From: CAWBQO01 sp963790965
GTDB taxonomy: Bacteria; Bacteroidota; Rhodothermia; Rhodothermales; DASSAV01
Length of the DNA stretch: 64,000 bases
Reading direction: 5' to 3'
Assembly: GCA_963790965.1 (NCBI GenBank)
Contig: CAWBQO010000003.1
Coordinates: 1,240,001 to 1,304,000 of the forward strand
Part shown: in pieces, positions 23,711 to 33,165 of the stretch
How positions within the stretch are numbered: the stretch's first letter is position 1
Layout of the letters: each line of letters opens with the position of its first letter
The notes under the pieces: generated by a model
Databases searched by the model: none
What the model saw: only the letters and a program-made list of their open reading frames with translations
Told to the model about the DNA's origin: nothing
Made by a program: the position numbers and the translations under genes

Positions 23711-24814
23711 CTAATGAACCACCGTCATCAAGGCGGACGATTCCGTACCGCCGGCGCACCGAGCGCGAACGGCGTAGGTGCCGGAGGGGAGCGGTTCTCC
23801 GGCAGCGCCCCGTCCGTCCCATAACACCCGCCCCTCCCCCGTTGCCTCCGCCTCGATTTGGCGGACGGTTCTCCCCATCAGGTCGAATACGGTGAAGGAC
23901 GCCGCTTCGGAAGGGCATCCGTCGAGCGCAAAGGTCGCCGGACCCGCCGACGGATTCGGGGAGATCTTCAGGGCGCAGCCGGGCTGGACCGGGACGGGAG
24001 CCTCAGCCACGGCGGTCGTCTGGCTTTCGGAGACGATCAGCGATCCTTGCAGCGGACTCCCCGTCAAGTCCGTGGTTATCATGGCAATGGATCCAGACCG
24101 GGCGTAGTAGCTATAGACCAGCGTCTCCTGGCGCTGAAACTCGATAGGCCGTCCGAAGATCGTCAAGATGAAGCGGTAAAGGCGGCGCGTGCTTACCATG
24201 AGCGCATCCTCAGCCTGGTTGCCGTCGCCGCGAGGCAGCAACATGGTGCCCCATCCGACAACCTCCGATGCCTCCGTCGCCTCCAACATGAGCGTTAGGC
24301 CGCCCTGGCTAACGGGCGCTTTGTACGCGCTCGTCCATGAGGTGCCCATCGCGAGCGGCAGCGCAAGTAGCCGGACGGCGGGCGTTGGTTTCAGGGTCGT
24401 TCTCGACGCACCCGCAACGATGACTGCGCCAATGCCGAGCATCGCATCCTGCCGGAGATCGATGTACTGATACTGCACCGAGTCCGCCTCTCCGGGTCTT
24501 GACCAGCGGGATGCAAGGACGAGATTGGCACTGGCGAAGAACGGATCGTCTGCGCCCGGCACCGGCGGCGCGGCCTCGGCGATGTTCAAGCTGTAGGAAG
24601 CGCGAAAGGGCAGCGCCGCGAAGTCCCACACCTGCGCCGGCCCGGCGGCCTGCGCCAGCTCCGCCAGTCCATAACTCGACCGCGCTTCCCACGTCTCGAA
24701 CGAACCGCCGCGCGCAGCCCGGTCTCGGATATCCGCCGCAGTCAGCGTTGTTTGCGCCGCCGACGGCCGGGCCAATAGGATCAAGCAGGCGAGAAGAAAA
24801 GGCATCTTCATCAT
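23711..24814 (-). CDS. Secreted protein with T9SS type A sorting domain
   Basis: A 367-residue exported protein. The signal peptide (MMKMPFLLACLILLARPSAAQ) starts at an ATG preceded by GAGG six bases upstream, so the 52 upstream codons of the frame were dropped. The central 250 residues (SSYGLAELAQAAGPAQVWDF, PFFASANLVLASRWSRPGEA, LPLAMGTSWTSAYK) are beta-rich and match no family I recognise. The last 85 residues (LKISPNPSAGPATFAL, FTVFDLMGRTVRQIEAE, PLPSGTYAVRARCAGG) are a type A T9SS sorting domain, here ending TESSALMTVVH. The protein should be displayed or released by the type IX system. It is divergent from ppk1. Confidence 0.78.
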   Translation of the reverse strand: MMKMPFLLACLILLARPSAAQTTLTAADIRDRAARGGSFETWEARSSYGLAELAQAAGPAQVWDFAALPFRASYSLNIAEAAPPVPGADDPFFASANLVLASRWSRPGEADSVQYQYIDLRQDAMLGIGAVIVAGASRTTLKPTPAVRLLALPLAMGTSWTSAYKAPVSQGGLTLMLEATEASEVVGWGTMLLPRGDGNQAEDALMVSTRRLYRFILTIFGRPIEFQRQETLVYSYYARSGSIAMITTDLTGSPLQGSLIVSESQTTAVAEAPVPVQPGCALKISPNPSAGPATFALDGCPSEAASFTVFDLMGRTVRQIEAEATGEGRVLWDGRGAAGEPLPSGTYAVRARCAGGTESSALMTVVH

Positions 24815-24983
24815 CTCGTACCTCATGAATCCGGGCTTGCAAACAGGACGGATCGATGCGGGAGCGGCCCCTACGAACCCGTAATCAGATAGAACGGCTC
24901 CGAACACGGCAGACCGGTTGCGGTAGAAGAGATCCGTCGCAAGCCGCGACGGCACCCTGTCCAACTGCAATAATCCTTGTCTT

Positions 24984-27101
24984 GTGAGTCAATATAGCTA
25001 TTCTGACCGAGAATTGAGCTGGCTCGCCTTTAACGGCCGGGTGCTTCAAGAGGCGGCCGATCCGTCGGTGCCGTTGTTCGAGCGGATCAAGTTCCTGTCC
25101 ATCTATTCCTCGAACCTCGACGAGTTTTTCCGTGTTCGCGTGGCATCTCTGCGAAGCCTGCTGGGCCTGAAACGCCGCTCGCTGGAACGCCTCCCGATTG
25201 ATCCAGCCGCGGTGCTTAAGGCCGTGCACGCGGTGGTAAACGAGCAGCAAGAAACCTTCGGCCGCGTCTTCCGCGAGGGTATCTTGCCCGCACTCGAGCG
25301 GGAGGGCATCTACCTCGTCGGCGCGGACGGCCTGTCGCCGGAGCAGAAGACGTTCCTCAATGCCTTCTTTGAATCGGACATCCGTCCACATCTGGACCCT
25401 ATCGTTCCAGGCATTGCGGACCAGGCTCCGTTTCTACACAACAATGCGCTTTACCTGGCGGCGGAAATCCTGCCGGAGGCGGGGAGACTCGGAGTGGTTG
25501 CGGACCGGGCAAGCTACGTGCTGGTCGAGATTCCAGCCATGTTGCCGCGCTTCGTGTGGGTTCCTGCCGAAGACGAGCGGCGGTACGTCACGTTCACCGA
25601 TGAGATACTGCGGATGAACATGGGCCGCCTCTTTCCCGGCGTGCCGCTCGGCCCTGCTTTCGAGATCAAGCTCACGCGGGATGCCGAGCTGCATCTGGAG
25701 GACGAGTTCTCCGGCTCCCTCATCGAGAGTATTCGAAAGGGCCTCCAGCGCCGCGACCGGGGCGTGCCCTGCCGATTCCTTTATGACGCCCACGCACCGC
25801 AAGCGTTGATTAATTCGCTCCGAGAAAGCCTCGGGTTGGAGGATGAAGATATGGTACCCGGTGCCCGCTACCATAATTTCTCGGATTTCATTCGCTTTCC
25901 GCGTTTCAACCGGAGGGACCTTGCTTACCCGCCTTCCCCTCCCCTGCCGCATCCGGAGCTTGAGGCAGCTACGTCGATTCTGGACGCGATGCGAACGCGA
26001 GATCACTTGCTGAGCGTGCCTTACCAGTCCTTCAGCTATGTGCCCCGCCTGTTGCGCGAGGCCGCTGATGATCCGGCGGTCGACGAGATATGGATTACGC
26101 TCTACCGCGTGGCCGGCAAGTCTGCCGTTACCGACGCGCTCCGGCGGGCTGCCGCCCACGGCAAGCGCGTCACGGCGTTTGTCGAACTGAAGGCGCGCTT
26201 CGATGAAGAAACGAACGTCGAAGTGGCAGAAGCGCTGCAGGCGGCGGGCGTGCAGGTGTACTATGACGTGCCCGGGCTCAAGGTACACGCCAAGCTGCTG
26301 CTCATCCGCCGCCGCGACCGTAGCGGTCCGCGCCACTACGCTTATCTCGGCACCGGCAACTTCAACGAAAAGACCGCCAAGCTTTACGCCGACCACGCGC
26401 TGCTCACCGCCGATCCGCGCCTGGCGGACGAGGTTCGCGGCGTCTTTGCGCTGATCACCGGCGAATCAGAGAATCCGCCGTTCGAACATCTGCTCGTCGC
26501 CCCCAAGACGCTGCGCAAGGGCTTCTACCGGCTCATCGATGCTGAAGCGAGCGCTGCGCGGGCCGGAAGGGCGGCGCGCATGACGTTGAAGATGAACAGC
26601 CTGGAAGATCGCCGCGTGATCGAACGTCTTTACAAAGCGTCGGCGGCGGGCGTGGACATCCGGCTCATTGTTCGCGGCATCTGCTGCCTCATTACGGGCG
26701 TGCCGGGGCAGAGCGAAAGGATCGAGGCCACCAGCATCGTCGACCGGTACCTGGAGCATGCGCGGATTTTCCATTTCCACGCAGATGGGCAGGACAAGCT
26801 TTACCTCTCGTCCGCCGACTGGATGAAGCGCAACCTGAGCCGGCGCATCGAGGTCGCCTTTCCCATTTACGACGAACGTATTCGCCATGAGCTATTTGCG
26901 CTGCTATCTATGCAAGCAGAGGACAACGTGAAGGCACGCCGCATCGAGGCGGACGCGCAGAACGCCTATGTCGAGCCTGAAGGATTGCCCCGGCGCGCGC
27001 AGGAGGAAGCGTTCCGATACTTCGAAGAGAGGCTCCGGAAGGCGGCCGACCTCTCCGGCGTGAGCCAGGGAGCAGCCTCCGAAAAAGCGGTGCAGCCATG
27101 A
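24984..27101 (+). CDS. ppk1: Polyphosphate kinase 1
   Basis: A 705-residue PPK1 that makes long-chain polyphosphate from ATP, reversibly. The N-terminal domain begins YSDRELSWLAFNGRVLQEA and contains the signature FLSIYSSNLDEFFRVRVASL. Active-site blocks are intact: KVHAKLLLI with the phosphorylated His at residue 435, YLGTGNFNEKTAKLYADHAL, KMNSLEDRRVIERLYKAS, LIVRGICCLITGVPG, and FHFHADGQDKLYLSSADWMKRNLSRRIEVAFP with the second catalytic His. Start is the GTG at 24984 (MSQYSYSDREL). Membrane-associated. Its last four bases (ATGA) overlap the next gene, so a lipoprotein is translationally coupled. A long RelA/SpoT enzyme follows, linking polyphosphate and (p)ppGpp metabolism by position. Confidence 0.95.
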   Translation: MSQYSYSDRELSWLAFNGRVLQEAADPSVPLFERIKFLSIYSSNLDEFFRVRVASLRSLLGLKRRSLERLPIDPAAVLKAVHAVVNEQQETFGRVFREGILPALEREGIYLVGADGLSPEQKTFLNAFFESDIRPHLDPIVPGIADQAPFLHNNALYLAAEILPEAGRLGVVADRASYVLVEIPAMLPRFVWVPAEDERRYVTFTDEILRMNMGRLFPGVPLGPAFEIKLTRDAELHLEDEFSGSLIESIRKGLQRRDRGVPCRFLYDAHAPQALINSLRESLGLEDEDMVPGARYHNFSDFIRFPRFNRRDLAYPPSPPLPHPELEAATSILDAMRTRDHLLSVPYQSFSYVPRLLREAADDPAVDEIWITLYRVAGKSAVTDALRRAAAHGKRVTAFVELKARFDEETNVEVAEALQAAGVQVYYDVPGLKVHAKLLLIRRRDRSGPRHYAYLGTGNFNEKTAKLYADHALLTADPRLADEVRGVFALITGESENPPFEHLLVAPKTLRKGFYRLIDAEASAARAGRAARMTLKMNSLEDRRVIERLYKASAAGVDIRLIVRGICCLITGVPGQSERIEATSIVDRYLEHARIFHFHADGQDKLYLSSADWMKRNLSRRIEVAFPIYDERIRHELFALLSMQAEDNVKARRIEADAQNAYVEPEGLPRRAQEEAFRYFEERLRKAADLSGVSQGAASEKAVQP

Positions 27102-28018
27102 GCGGACGTTCCCTGCCTTTCGGAGCGGTTACCGCCCTGCTCCTCGCCCTGCTCTGCGGTTGTGGCGAAGACGCGCCGCCACAGATTTCCGCGGAAGATC
27201 CGCCGCCGTACGACTTTGCCCGGCCGGACACCATTTTCCAGTTGCCGATCGAACTTTCCGAAATATCCGGACTCGCCGTGGCGGACAGCAACCTGCTCGT
27301 GTCCATTCAGGATGAGGACGGCGTTTTATACTTTATCGATGCCTCTTCGGGCCAGGTTGTTCGGAGTGTCCCCTTCGGCTCCCCCGGCGACTACGAAGGC
27401 ATCGAGCGCGTGGGCGAGAGCCTGGTCGTGATGCGCAGCGACGGCGTGTTCTTTCGGGTGACGGGTTGGCGTCCGGAGGGGATCATCAAGAGCGAAAGAA
27501 CCGAGCGGCTGATCTCGCAGCGGTGCAATGCCGAAGGGCTGACGCTCGGTGCCTCGGGAGGAGAATTGATCATTGCGTGCAAGAACAACCTCTCCGGGGG
27601 TGGAGATCGCTACATCCGAGCGGTGTTTACCGTGCCGACTTCGCTGGAGACGCCGGCAGGACTTCCGCTGTTTTCGCTCGATGCCCGAACCATCAACGAG
27701 CATCCGAACTACGACAGCGGCATCGACCGCCGCCTGCGCGCCATACTCGCGCCCGTCATCGACCTGAGCGGATTTACGCCGTCGGGCATCGCCGTTCATC
27801 CGGATACGGGGCTGCTGTATATGCTTTCTTCCACGCAGCGCACCATACTGATTCTGGACGAGAGCGGGGTCATCGTTGACCTTTATCATCTGCATGAACG
27901 GTTCTTCCCGCAGCCGGAAGGGATTGCGTTCTTGCCGGACGGAACGCTCTTCATCTCCAGCGAAGGTCCGCTCGGGCGTGCGACGCTTGTCCGTTACCGG
28001 CCGAACCGCCCGTCATAA
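27098..28018 (+). CDS. SdiA-regulated-like beta-propeller lipoprotein
   Basis: A 306-residue lipoprotein. The signal FGAVTALLLALLCGCG gives a lipobox with the acylated Cys near residue 22-24. The mature part resembles the SdiA-regulated family (YjiK-like propellers): ISGLAVADSNLLVSIQDEDGVLYFID, DYEGIERVGESLVVMRSDGVFF, CNAEGLTLGASGGELIIACK, SGIAVHPDTGLLYMLSSTQRTILILD and QPEGIAFLPDGTLFISSEG. These repeats form a propeller that often contacts phospho-compounds or polysaccharides, but no activity is proven. It overlaps the ppk1 stop by four bases (ATGA), so the two are probably made together. A role in sensing or storing polyphosphate at the envelope is speculation. Confidence 0.78.
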   Translation: MSGRSLPFGAVTALLLALLCGCGEDAPPQISAEDPPPYDFARPDTIFQLPIELSEISGLAVADSNLLVSIQDEDGVLYFIDASSGQVVRSVPFGSPGDYEGIERVGESLVVMRSDGVFFRVTGWRPEGIIKSERTERLISQRCNAEGLTLGASGGELIIACKNNLSGGGDRYIRAVFTVPTSLETPAGLPLFSLDARTINEHPNYDSGIDRRLRAILAPVIDLSGFTPSGIAVHPDTGLLYMLSSTQRTILILDESGVIVDLYHLHERFFPQPEGIAFLPDGTLFISSEGPLGRATLVRYRPNRPS

Positions 28019-28096
28019 GGTGCCGCCGGCGGCTACGGTGGAACAGGTGCGCGGCAACGAGTTAAAGGTTTTTGAGCTTTAACACCCGGGTTCCCC

Positions 28097-30346
28097 ATGC
28101 TGCACGCCTCCGTCATTCATAATTCCGAGATGCACATCGAGCCGGCGTTTGAAGAGACGCTGGAGCGGCTGCTTCAGGCGTGCCGCGAAGGGCTGCCCTC
28201 GGTAGATGAAGGAATGATTCGCCGCGCCTTCATGCTCGGCTACTGGGCGCACCGCAACGACCGCCGAGCGTCGGGTGAACCCTATATCACCCACCCCCTC
28301 GAGGTGGCGATGATCGTTGCGCGCGACATCGGCTTCGACGACCTTTCCGTCGCTGCCGCGCTCCTGCACGACGTCGTGGAGGATACCGAGCTGACGCTGG
28401 ATTACATCCGCGAAGAGTTCGGCGAGACCATGGCGACCATCATCGACGGGCTGACGAAGATCCGCGGCGTCTTTGATACCCGCGAGCTTGGGCAGGCGGA
28501 GAACGTGCGCAAGCTCATGCTGTCCATGGCGACGGACATTCGCGTCATCCTCGTCAAGTTTGCGGACCGGCTGCACAACATGCGAACCATCGAGTCGCTG
28601 CCGCGCCACAAACAGATCAAGATTGCTACCGAGACGCGCGACCTGTTCGCGCCGCTGGCGCACCGGTTTGGACTTTTCGCTGTAAAGAGTGAGCTTGAAG
28701 ACCTGACGCTCAAAGTGCTCGATCACGATAGTTTCCAGAGCATCGAGCGCTCGATGAAAGCGTCCAAGGGCGAGCGGGAGGCCTACATCAAGAATTTCAT
28801 CCAGCCCTTGCGCGAGCGCCTGGCGAGTGACGGCTTCGAGTTCGACATCAACGGTCGGTCGAAGAACATCTACTCCATCTGGCGCAAGATGAAGGAGCAG
28901 GAGAAGGAGTACAGTGAGATCTACGACGTCTTTGCCATCCGCATTATCCTGAAGAGCGAAGGGCGGAAAGGAAAGGAAGATTGCTGGCGCGTCTACTCGA
29001 TCATCTCCGATCTTTACACGCCGATTATGGGCCGCTTTCGGGATTTTCTCTCGACGCCCAAGTCCAACGGGTATCAGAGCCTTCACACAACCGTGTCCGG
29101 GCCGGAAGGGCGCAACATCGAGGTGCAGATCCGCACGCAAGAGATGCACGAGATCAACGAGCGCGGCGTGGCGGCGCACTGGAAGTACAAAGAAGGGATC
29201 AGCGAGGCGGATCGCCGCATGGAGACGTGGCTGAACTGGGTGCGGGATCTTCTCGAGAACCCGAAGCCCGACCAGGCCACCGAGTTCGTCAAAGAGTTTC
29301 GGCTGAACCTCTATGATGAAGAGATCTACGTTTTCACGCCGCAGGGCGATCTGTTGAACCTGCCCAGCGGCGCGACGCCCGTGGACTTTGCCTTCACCGT
29401 CCACTCGGAGGTCGGCTTCCACTGCATCGGCGCGAAAGTGAACGGCAAAATGGTGCCGCTCTCCTTCCGCCTCAAGAGCGGCGATCAGGTTGAGATCATC
29501 ACGTCCAAGAAGCAGACGCCGAATCCGGACTGGATGAAGTTCGTCGTCACGCACAAGGCGCGTAGCCGCATCCGGCACTGGATCAACGAGAAGCGCCGGA
29601 AGGCGGTCGAGCTGGGGCGAGAGGTCTGGGAGAAGAAGGTCAAGAAGGGCAAGCTCGAAATTGACGAGCAGGACTTGAACCGCATCGTCGCCCGTCTCAA
29701 GTTTCCGAATCCGCAGCAGATGTTCTTCGAGATCGGAACGGGCCTCTACGACGCGGACGACTTCGTGGGCTTTGCCAAGAGCGGTGCGTCCTCGCGCGCG
29801 CCGGAGGATCTGGATCAGGACGCGCCTCGCGAGGAGGAGACGCTGCGCCTCCAGTACGAAAGCTTCCTCGACACCGCGCAGGCAACGGGGCGCACCTCGC
29901 TGATGATCGACGGGGAGCTGCACACCGACATCGTGACGAAGTACGCCACCTGCTGCAATCCCATTCCGGGCGACGAGGTATTCGGTTATATCACGAAGGG
30001 CAGCGGCATCAAGATTCACCGGCTCAACTGCCGCAACGCGCCGAACCTGCTCATCAACCAGCCCGACCGGATCGTGCCGGTCGAGTGGAGCCGGCAGAAG
30101 GACGTGCAGTTCGTCGCAGCACTGCGCATTATGGGCGAGGACCGCGTCGGCATCGTGAGCGACGTTACCACGGTCATTTCGCGTAACCTGAAGACCAACA
30201 TCCGCTCCATCACCGTCGACTCGGATGACGGCATCTTCGAAGGGACCGTCGTTATCAACGTAAGTGATCTCACCCATTTGCGCCGCCTCATCGAACGCCT
30301 CAAGCGAGTAGAAGGGATCCACGGCGTCTACCGGTTCGAGGAATAG
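28097..30346 (+). CDS. rsh: Bifunctional (p)ppGpp synthetase/hydrolase (long RSH)
   Basis: A 749-residue long RelA/SpoT homologue. The hydrolase domain holds SGEPYITHPLEVA and HDVVEDTEL (H91, D92), plus KFADRLHNMRTI, so hydrolysis should work. The synthetase domain holds YSEIYDVFAIRIIL, DCWRVYSIISDLYTPIMGRFRDFLSTPKSNGYQSLHTTV and IEVQIRTQEMHEINERGVAAHWKYKEG. A TGS domain (EIYVFTPQGDLLNLPSGATPVDFAFTVHSEVG) and a C-terminal ACT domain (VAALRIMGEDRVGIVSDVT) complete the usual order. Between the synthetase and TGS domains is a charged linker. It makes and breaks (p)ppGpp in stringent response. A later ATG at 28130 could also be the start. A second hydrolase-like HD gene lies at 38319-38990. Confidence 0.94.
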   Translation: MLHASVIHNSEMHIEPAFEETLERLLQACREGLPSVDEGMIRRAFMLGYWAHRNDRRASGEPYITHPLEVAMIVARDIGFDDLSVAAALLHDVVEDTELTLDYIREEFGETMATIIDGLTKIRGVFDTRELGQAENVRKLMLSMATDIRVILVKFADRLHNMRTIESLPRHKQIKIATETRDLFAPLAHRFGLFAVKSELEDLTLKVLDHDSFQSIERSMKASKGEREAYIKNFIQPLRERLASDGFEFDINGRSKNIYSIWRKMKEQEKEYSEIYDVFAIRIILKSEGRKGKEDCWRVYSIISDLYTPIMGRFRDFLSTPKSNGYQSLHTTVSGPEGRNIEVQIRTQEMHEINERGVAAHWKYKEGISEADRRMETWLNWVRDLLENPKPDQATEFVKEFRLNLYDEEIYVFTPQGDLLNLPSGATPVDFAFTVHSEVGFHCIGAKVNGKMVPLSFRLKSGDQVEIITSKKQTPNPDWMKFVVTHKARSRIRHWINEKRRKAVELGREVWEKKVKKGKLEIDEQDLNRIVARLKFPNPQQMFFEIGTGLYDADDFVGFAKSGASSRAPEDLDQDAPREEETLRLQYESFLDTAQATGRTSLMIDGELHTDIVTKYATCCNPIPGDEVFGYITKGSGIKIHRLNCRNAPNLLINQPDRIVPVEWSRQKDVQFVAALRIMGEDRVGIVSDVTTVISRNLKTNIRSITVDSDDGIFEGTVVINVSDLTHLRRLIERLKRVEGIHGVYRFEE

Positions 30347-30682
30347 CCGTGCAGGGTGCGTTTGCGAAGCGGCCGGCCGGCCGGCGTCCACACCCGCGCA
30401 TTGCCTGTCTGTATTAGCGGCTGCCGTGTTCCTTCGAGCAGCGCCGCTCTGCCACTAAACCAGCCGCTCCCGGGATCGAAGTACGCGGAGAGGCCTCCTG
30501 AAAACAGCATAGAACGACCGCCGACTCCCCCACCGCCCCCACGCGTCCTCGTGTCCACAGCGATGGAACTGCGCGCGGAATGACGTGAACAGAGGCCGGG
30601 GAGCCTTGGCGTAGCGTTGGTGTCATTCATCATGCGCGACCAGGTGGAGACGCGAACGGGCCGCAGTTCAACGTCTTCCGTA
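30347..30682. other. Non-coding stretch between rsh and the 178-bp repeat
   Basis: No convincing gene. A GC palindrome of alternating GGCC lies at about 30371-30385. A minus-strand reading frame crosses it (30328-30867) but includes the dispersed repeat, has Gly-runs (RGGGGGVGG) and overlaps rsh, so it is probably chance. Confidence 0.4.
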
Positions 30683-30860
30683 TTAAGAGGCTGCTGAAAT
30701 AATAGAACGCGCTGTATGTAGCTGACATTGGGGACCAAAGCACCACCGCAACCTCCCCCTCGAGGAGGATTCACGGAGGTGTTAGGCGGCATTCCAGTCG
30801 CGCACGCTGCCGCGTAAATCTGAGATGTATCCCACTCATGGCCAATCAACAGCCCCTTAA
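30683..30860 (-). repeat. Dispersed MITE-like element, copy 1 (178 bp)
   Basis: Terminal repeats TTAAGAGGCTGCTGA (30683-30697) and TCAACAGCCCCTTAA (30846-30860) are inverted with two mismatches. Inside are GCCTAACACC, a CCTCC/GGAGG hairpin and CCCCAATGTCAGCTACAT, shared with copy 2. It has no coding capacity of its own and lies in a gene-free stretch, oriented opposite to copies 2 and 3. Confidence 0.75.
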
Positions 30861-31004
30861 GCACCATCGGCGTAGCCTCTGCGGAGCTTGCCCGTGTCTG
30901 TCCTCTTTCTGCCGCATCTTTCCCGATTGCGCATCAGGAAAACCCCGTGATCTGCGCGCGCTCGTTTATCTTACGTGCCAACGACCTCCTGCTGCCGAGT
31001 AACC

Positions 31005-32174
31005 ATGTTCACTGACGACCTCCCCACCCCCTGCCTGCTTGTCGATCAGGCCCGGCTGGAGCGCAATATGTGCGCGATGCAGCAACGCGCCGATGCGAAC
31101 GGCGTAGCTCTGCGGCCGCACACCAAGACGCACAAGTCGGTCGCGATTGCCGCGCGACAGCGGGCGCTCGGGGCCGCCGGACTGACCGTCGCCAAACCCT
31201 CTGAAGCGGCGCTCTTCGTAGGCGCGGGCTTTGAAAACGTGCGGGTGGCCTATGTCGTGGTCGGTGAGGAGAAATGGGCGCTCTTGCGCTCGCTCATGGA
31301 AAAGGCGCGCGTTTCTTTTCTCATCGACACGCCCGAAGGCGCTCGCGGGGCCTCCGCCTTCTTCGCAGCGCAAGGCCGGCGCGCAGAGGTTCTCGTGGAG
31401 GTCGATACCGGCCACGGCCGCTGCGGCGTTCCGTGGGATCATCCCGATGCGGTGGCGTTCGTCCGCTTCGCGAGCAGTCTGCCCGGCCTGAAGGTTCAAG
31501 GCATCCTGACGCACGGCGGATTCGGCTACGCCGGTCCACTCGGCGAGACCGAGACGCCTGCGGCCGCCCTGCAGCGGGCCGCCGCGTGGGAGCGCGACCG
31601 GATGCTAGACCTGGCGGATCGTCTGCAGCGCGCGAGCGTGCCGAACGTACGTCCCGGCGAGTTCGAGGTCAGCATCGGCTCAACGCCAACCATGCGCGCC
31701 TTCGAGAATGCAGCGCGTGAGGGTTTCCGGATATCGGAGATCCGTCCGGGCAATTACGTTTTCAACGACGCCATGCAGGTTGGCCTCGGCGTGGCGGAGC
31801 CGGAAGACTGCGCCCTGACCGTTCTGGCAACGGTCGTCAGCAAGCACCGGAAGGACGGGCGCGAGCGCGCCTTTATTGATGCGGGCAAGAAGATCTTGAC
31901 TACGGACGGGGGGTTTGGCACTGATGGTCATGGCCTGTTGCTTTACAATCCCACAGCGCGAACGCTGCTCCCGCACGCCCGTATCGCGGCGCTGTCGGAA
32001 GAGCACGGGTGGGTGGAAGTGCCGGGCGGCGCAACGCTCAGTGTCGGCGACCGGGTGCAGTGCATCCCGAATCATGCCTGCGTCACCATGGATACGCAAG
32101 ACTCCTTCTACCTCGTCGATGGAGACGATGTCCTCGAACGGCTCCCCATCGACGCGCGGGGCTTATCGACATGA
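31005..32174 (+). CDS. D-threonine aldolase / D-serine dehydratase-like PLP enzyme (alanine racemase fold)
   Basis: A 389-residue fold-type III PLP enzyme of the DSD1/D-TA group. The PLP lysine is in RPHTKTHKS near residue 50, after TPCLLVDQARLERN. The barrel continues with LVEVDTGHGRCGVPW, ILTHGGFGYAG, EFEVSIGSTPTMR and IRPGNYVFNDAMQ. The C-terminal metal-binding region is CIPNHACVTM, with the His and Cys that hold a divalent metal in the family. It would cleave D-threonine or deaminate D-serine-like substrates in the cytosol. The frame opens at a GTG (30975), but the ATG at 31005 (MFTDDLPTP) fits the family start. Its TGA overlaps the ATG of a hydrolase, suggesting a two-gene unit. Confidence 0.85.
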   Translation: MFTDDLPTPCLLVDQARLERNMCAMQQRADANGVALRPHTKTHKSVAIAARQRALGAAGLTVAKPSEAALFVGAGFENVRVAYVVVGEEKWALLRSLMEKARVSFLIDTPEGARGASAFFAAQGRRAEVLVEVDTGHGRCGVPWDHPDAVAFVRFASSLPGLKVQGILTHGGFGYAGPLGETETPAAALQRAAAWERDRMLDLADRLQRASVPNVRPGEFEVSIGSTPTMRAFENAAREGFRISEIRPGNYVFNDAMQVGLGVAEPEDCALTVLATVVSKHRKDGRERAFIDAGKKILTTDGGFGTDGHGLLLYNPTARTLLPHARIAALSEEHGWVEVPGGATLSVGDRVQCIPNHACVTMDTQDSFYLVDGDDVLERLPIDARGLST

Positions 32175-33097
32175 GTGAACAAGGCCCGACGGCCGATCGC
32201 AGCCAGGTCCTCACTACCGGTGACGTGGAGAGTCGCTTTATCTCCGTCGAGGGTGTACGGGTGCATTACCTGTTCCGAGACGGAACCGGTCCGACGGTGG
32301 TTTTCGTGCCGGGCGGGATGGTTGATTCGCCCTCGCTCTCGTGGAAGCCGGTCCTGGAAAACATTCCGGCAGGATGGCGCATGTATTCGCCCGAAGCGCC
32401 CGGCTACGGGGCGTCCGGCGCGCCGCCGGCACAGCCATACACGACCGAGTTTTACCTCTCCTTTCTGCACCACTTCCTCGATGAACTGGGCTTGAGCGAC
32501 GTTTACCTCGCCGGTTCGTCGCTCGGCGGGGCCATCGTCCTCGGGACGGCGCTTACGTTGCCGGGCCGGGTGCGCGGCCTTATCCTCATGGGTGCCTACG
32601 GCGTGCAGGACCGCGTGCATCTGCAGGAAGCCGCGTGGGCGCTCTGCCACGTTCCAGAGATCGAGAATCTGGCCCGATGGGCGCTGCGCCGGTTCCCCCC
32701 GCTCTTTCGCGCAGCGCTGCCCGTTGCCGTCCACCACCCCGAGTGCATCACGGAAGAACTCGTTCGTGACTGCTACCGCGGCGTCAACGACTCCCGCGCG
32801 CTGGAGGCGTTCATCCGGTGGATGCGCAGCGATCTATTGCATCATCGCACAAGGACCAACTTCACGCGAGAACTGCACCGCTTGCGTATGCCGGTGCTGA
32901 TGCTCCACGGCCGCTACGACTTCATGCTTCCCGTTCGATTTGCTGAACGCGCCGCGAAGCTCATCGCCCGCGCGGAACTTCATCTTTTCAGCAGCGGCCA
33001 TCTCGTGGCCCGGGAGCAGCCGTCGGGTGTTCTTGAAGCCGTGTCACGGTTCGTCGACCGCGTGGAAGCCGAAGTCGCGGCCGCAAACGTGACGTAA
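32171..33097 (+). CDS. Alpha/beta hydrolase
   Basis: A 308-residue alpha/beta hydrolase. The oxyanion region is VVFVPGGMVDSPS, the nucleophile elbow is AGSSLGGAIV (Ser about residue 121), the acid is in LMLHGRYDFMLPV and the catalytic His in LFSSGHLVAREQP. This full Ser-Asp-His set fits an esterase, lactonase or C-C hydrolase; the substrate is not clear. The ATG at 32171 overlaps the stop of the PLP enzyme (ATGA), so the pair is coupled. The longer frame upstream runs inside the neighbour and was dropped. Likely cytosolic, with no signal peptide. Confidence 0.87.
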   Translation: MSEQGPTADRSQVLTTGDVESRFISVEGVRVHYLFRDGTGPTVVFVPGGMVDSPSLSWKPVLENIPAGWRMYSPEAPGYGASGAPPAQPYTTEFYLSFLHHFLDELGLSDVYLAGSSLGGAIVLGTALTLPGRVRGLILMGAYGVQDRVHLQEAAWALCHVPEIENLARWALRRFPPLFRAALPVAVHHPECITEELVRDCYRGVNDSRALEAFIRWMRSDLLHHRTRTNFTRELHRLRMPVLMLHGRYDFMLPVRFAERAAKLIARAELHLFSSGHLVAREQPSGVLEAVSRFVDRVEAEVAAANVT

Positions 33098-33165
33098 AGG
33101 CCATGCAGTTGGGCGCGCTGCCGTATCTTACAAGATCGAAGCACCGACAAACAGCCAGTTTTTTT

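Noticed and set aside
28079..30391. 770-codon minus-strand frame opposite rsh
   Set aside because: Antisense shadow caused by high GC; its sequence is full of Arg, Asp and Val with no domain.
30740..30800. Integron attC-like site (GTTAGGC in repeat copy 1)
   Set aside because: Only one half-site motif is present, without paired R/L boxes or a cassette array, and the same motif is just part of the dispersed repeat.
30328..30867. Minus-strand 179-codon frame between rsh and the aldolase-like gene
   Set aside because: It runs through the dispersed repeat, has low-complexity Gly runs, and overlaps the end of rsh in antisense. Composition is not gene-like.
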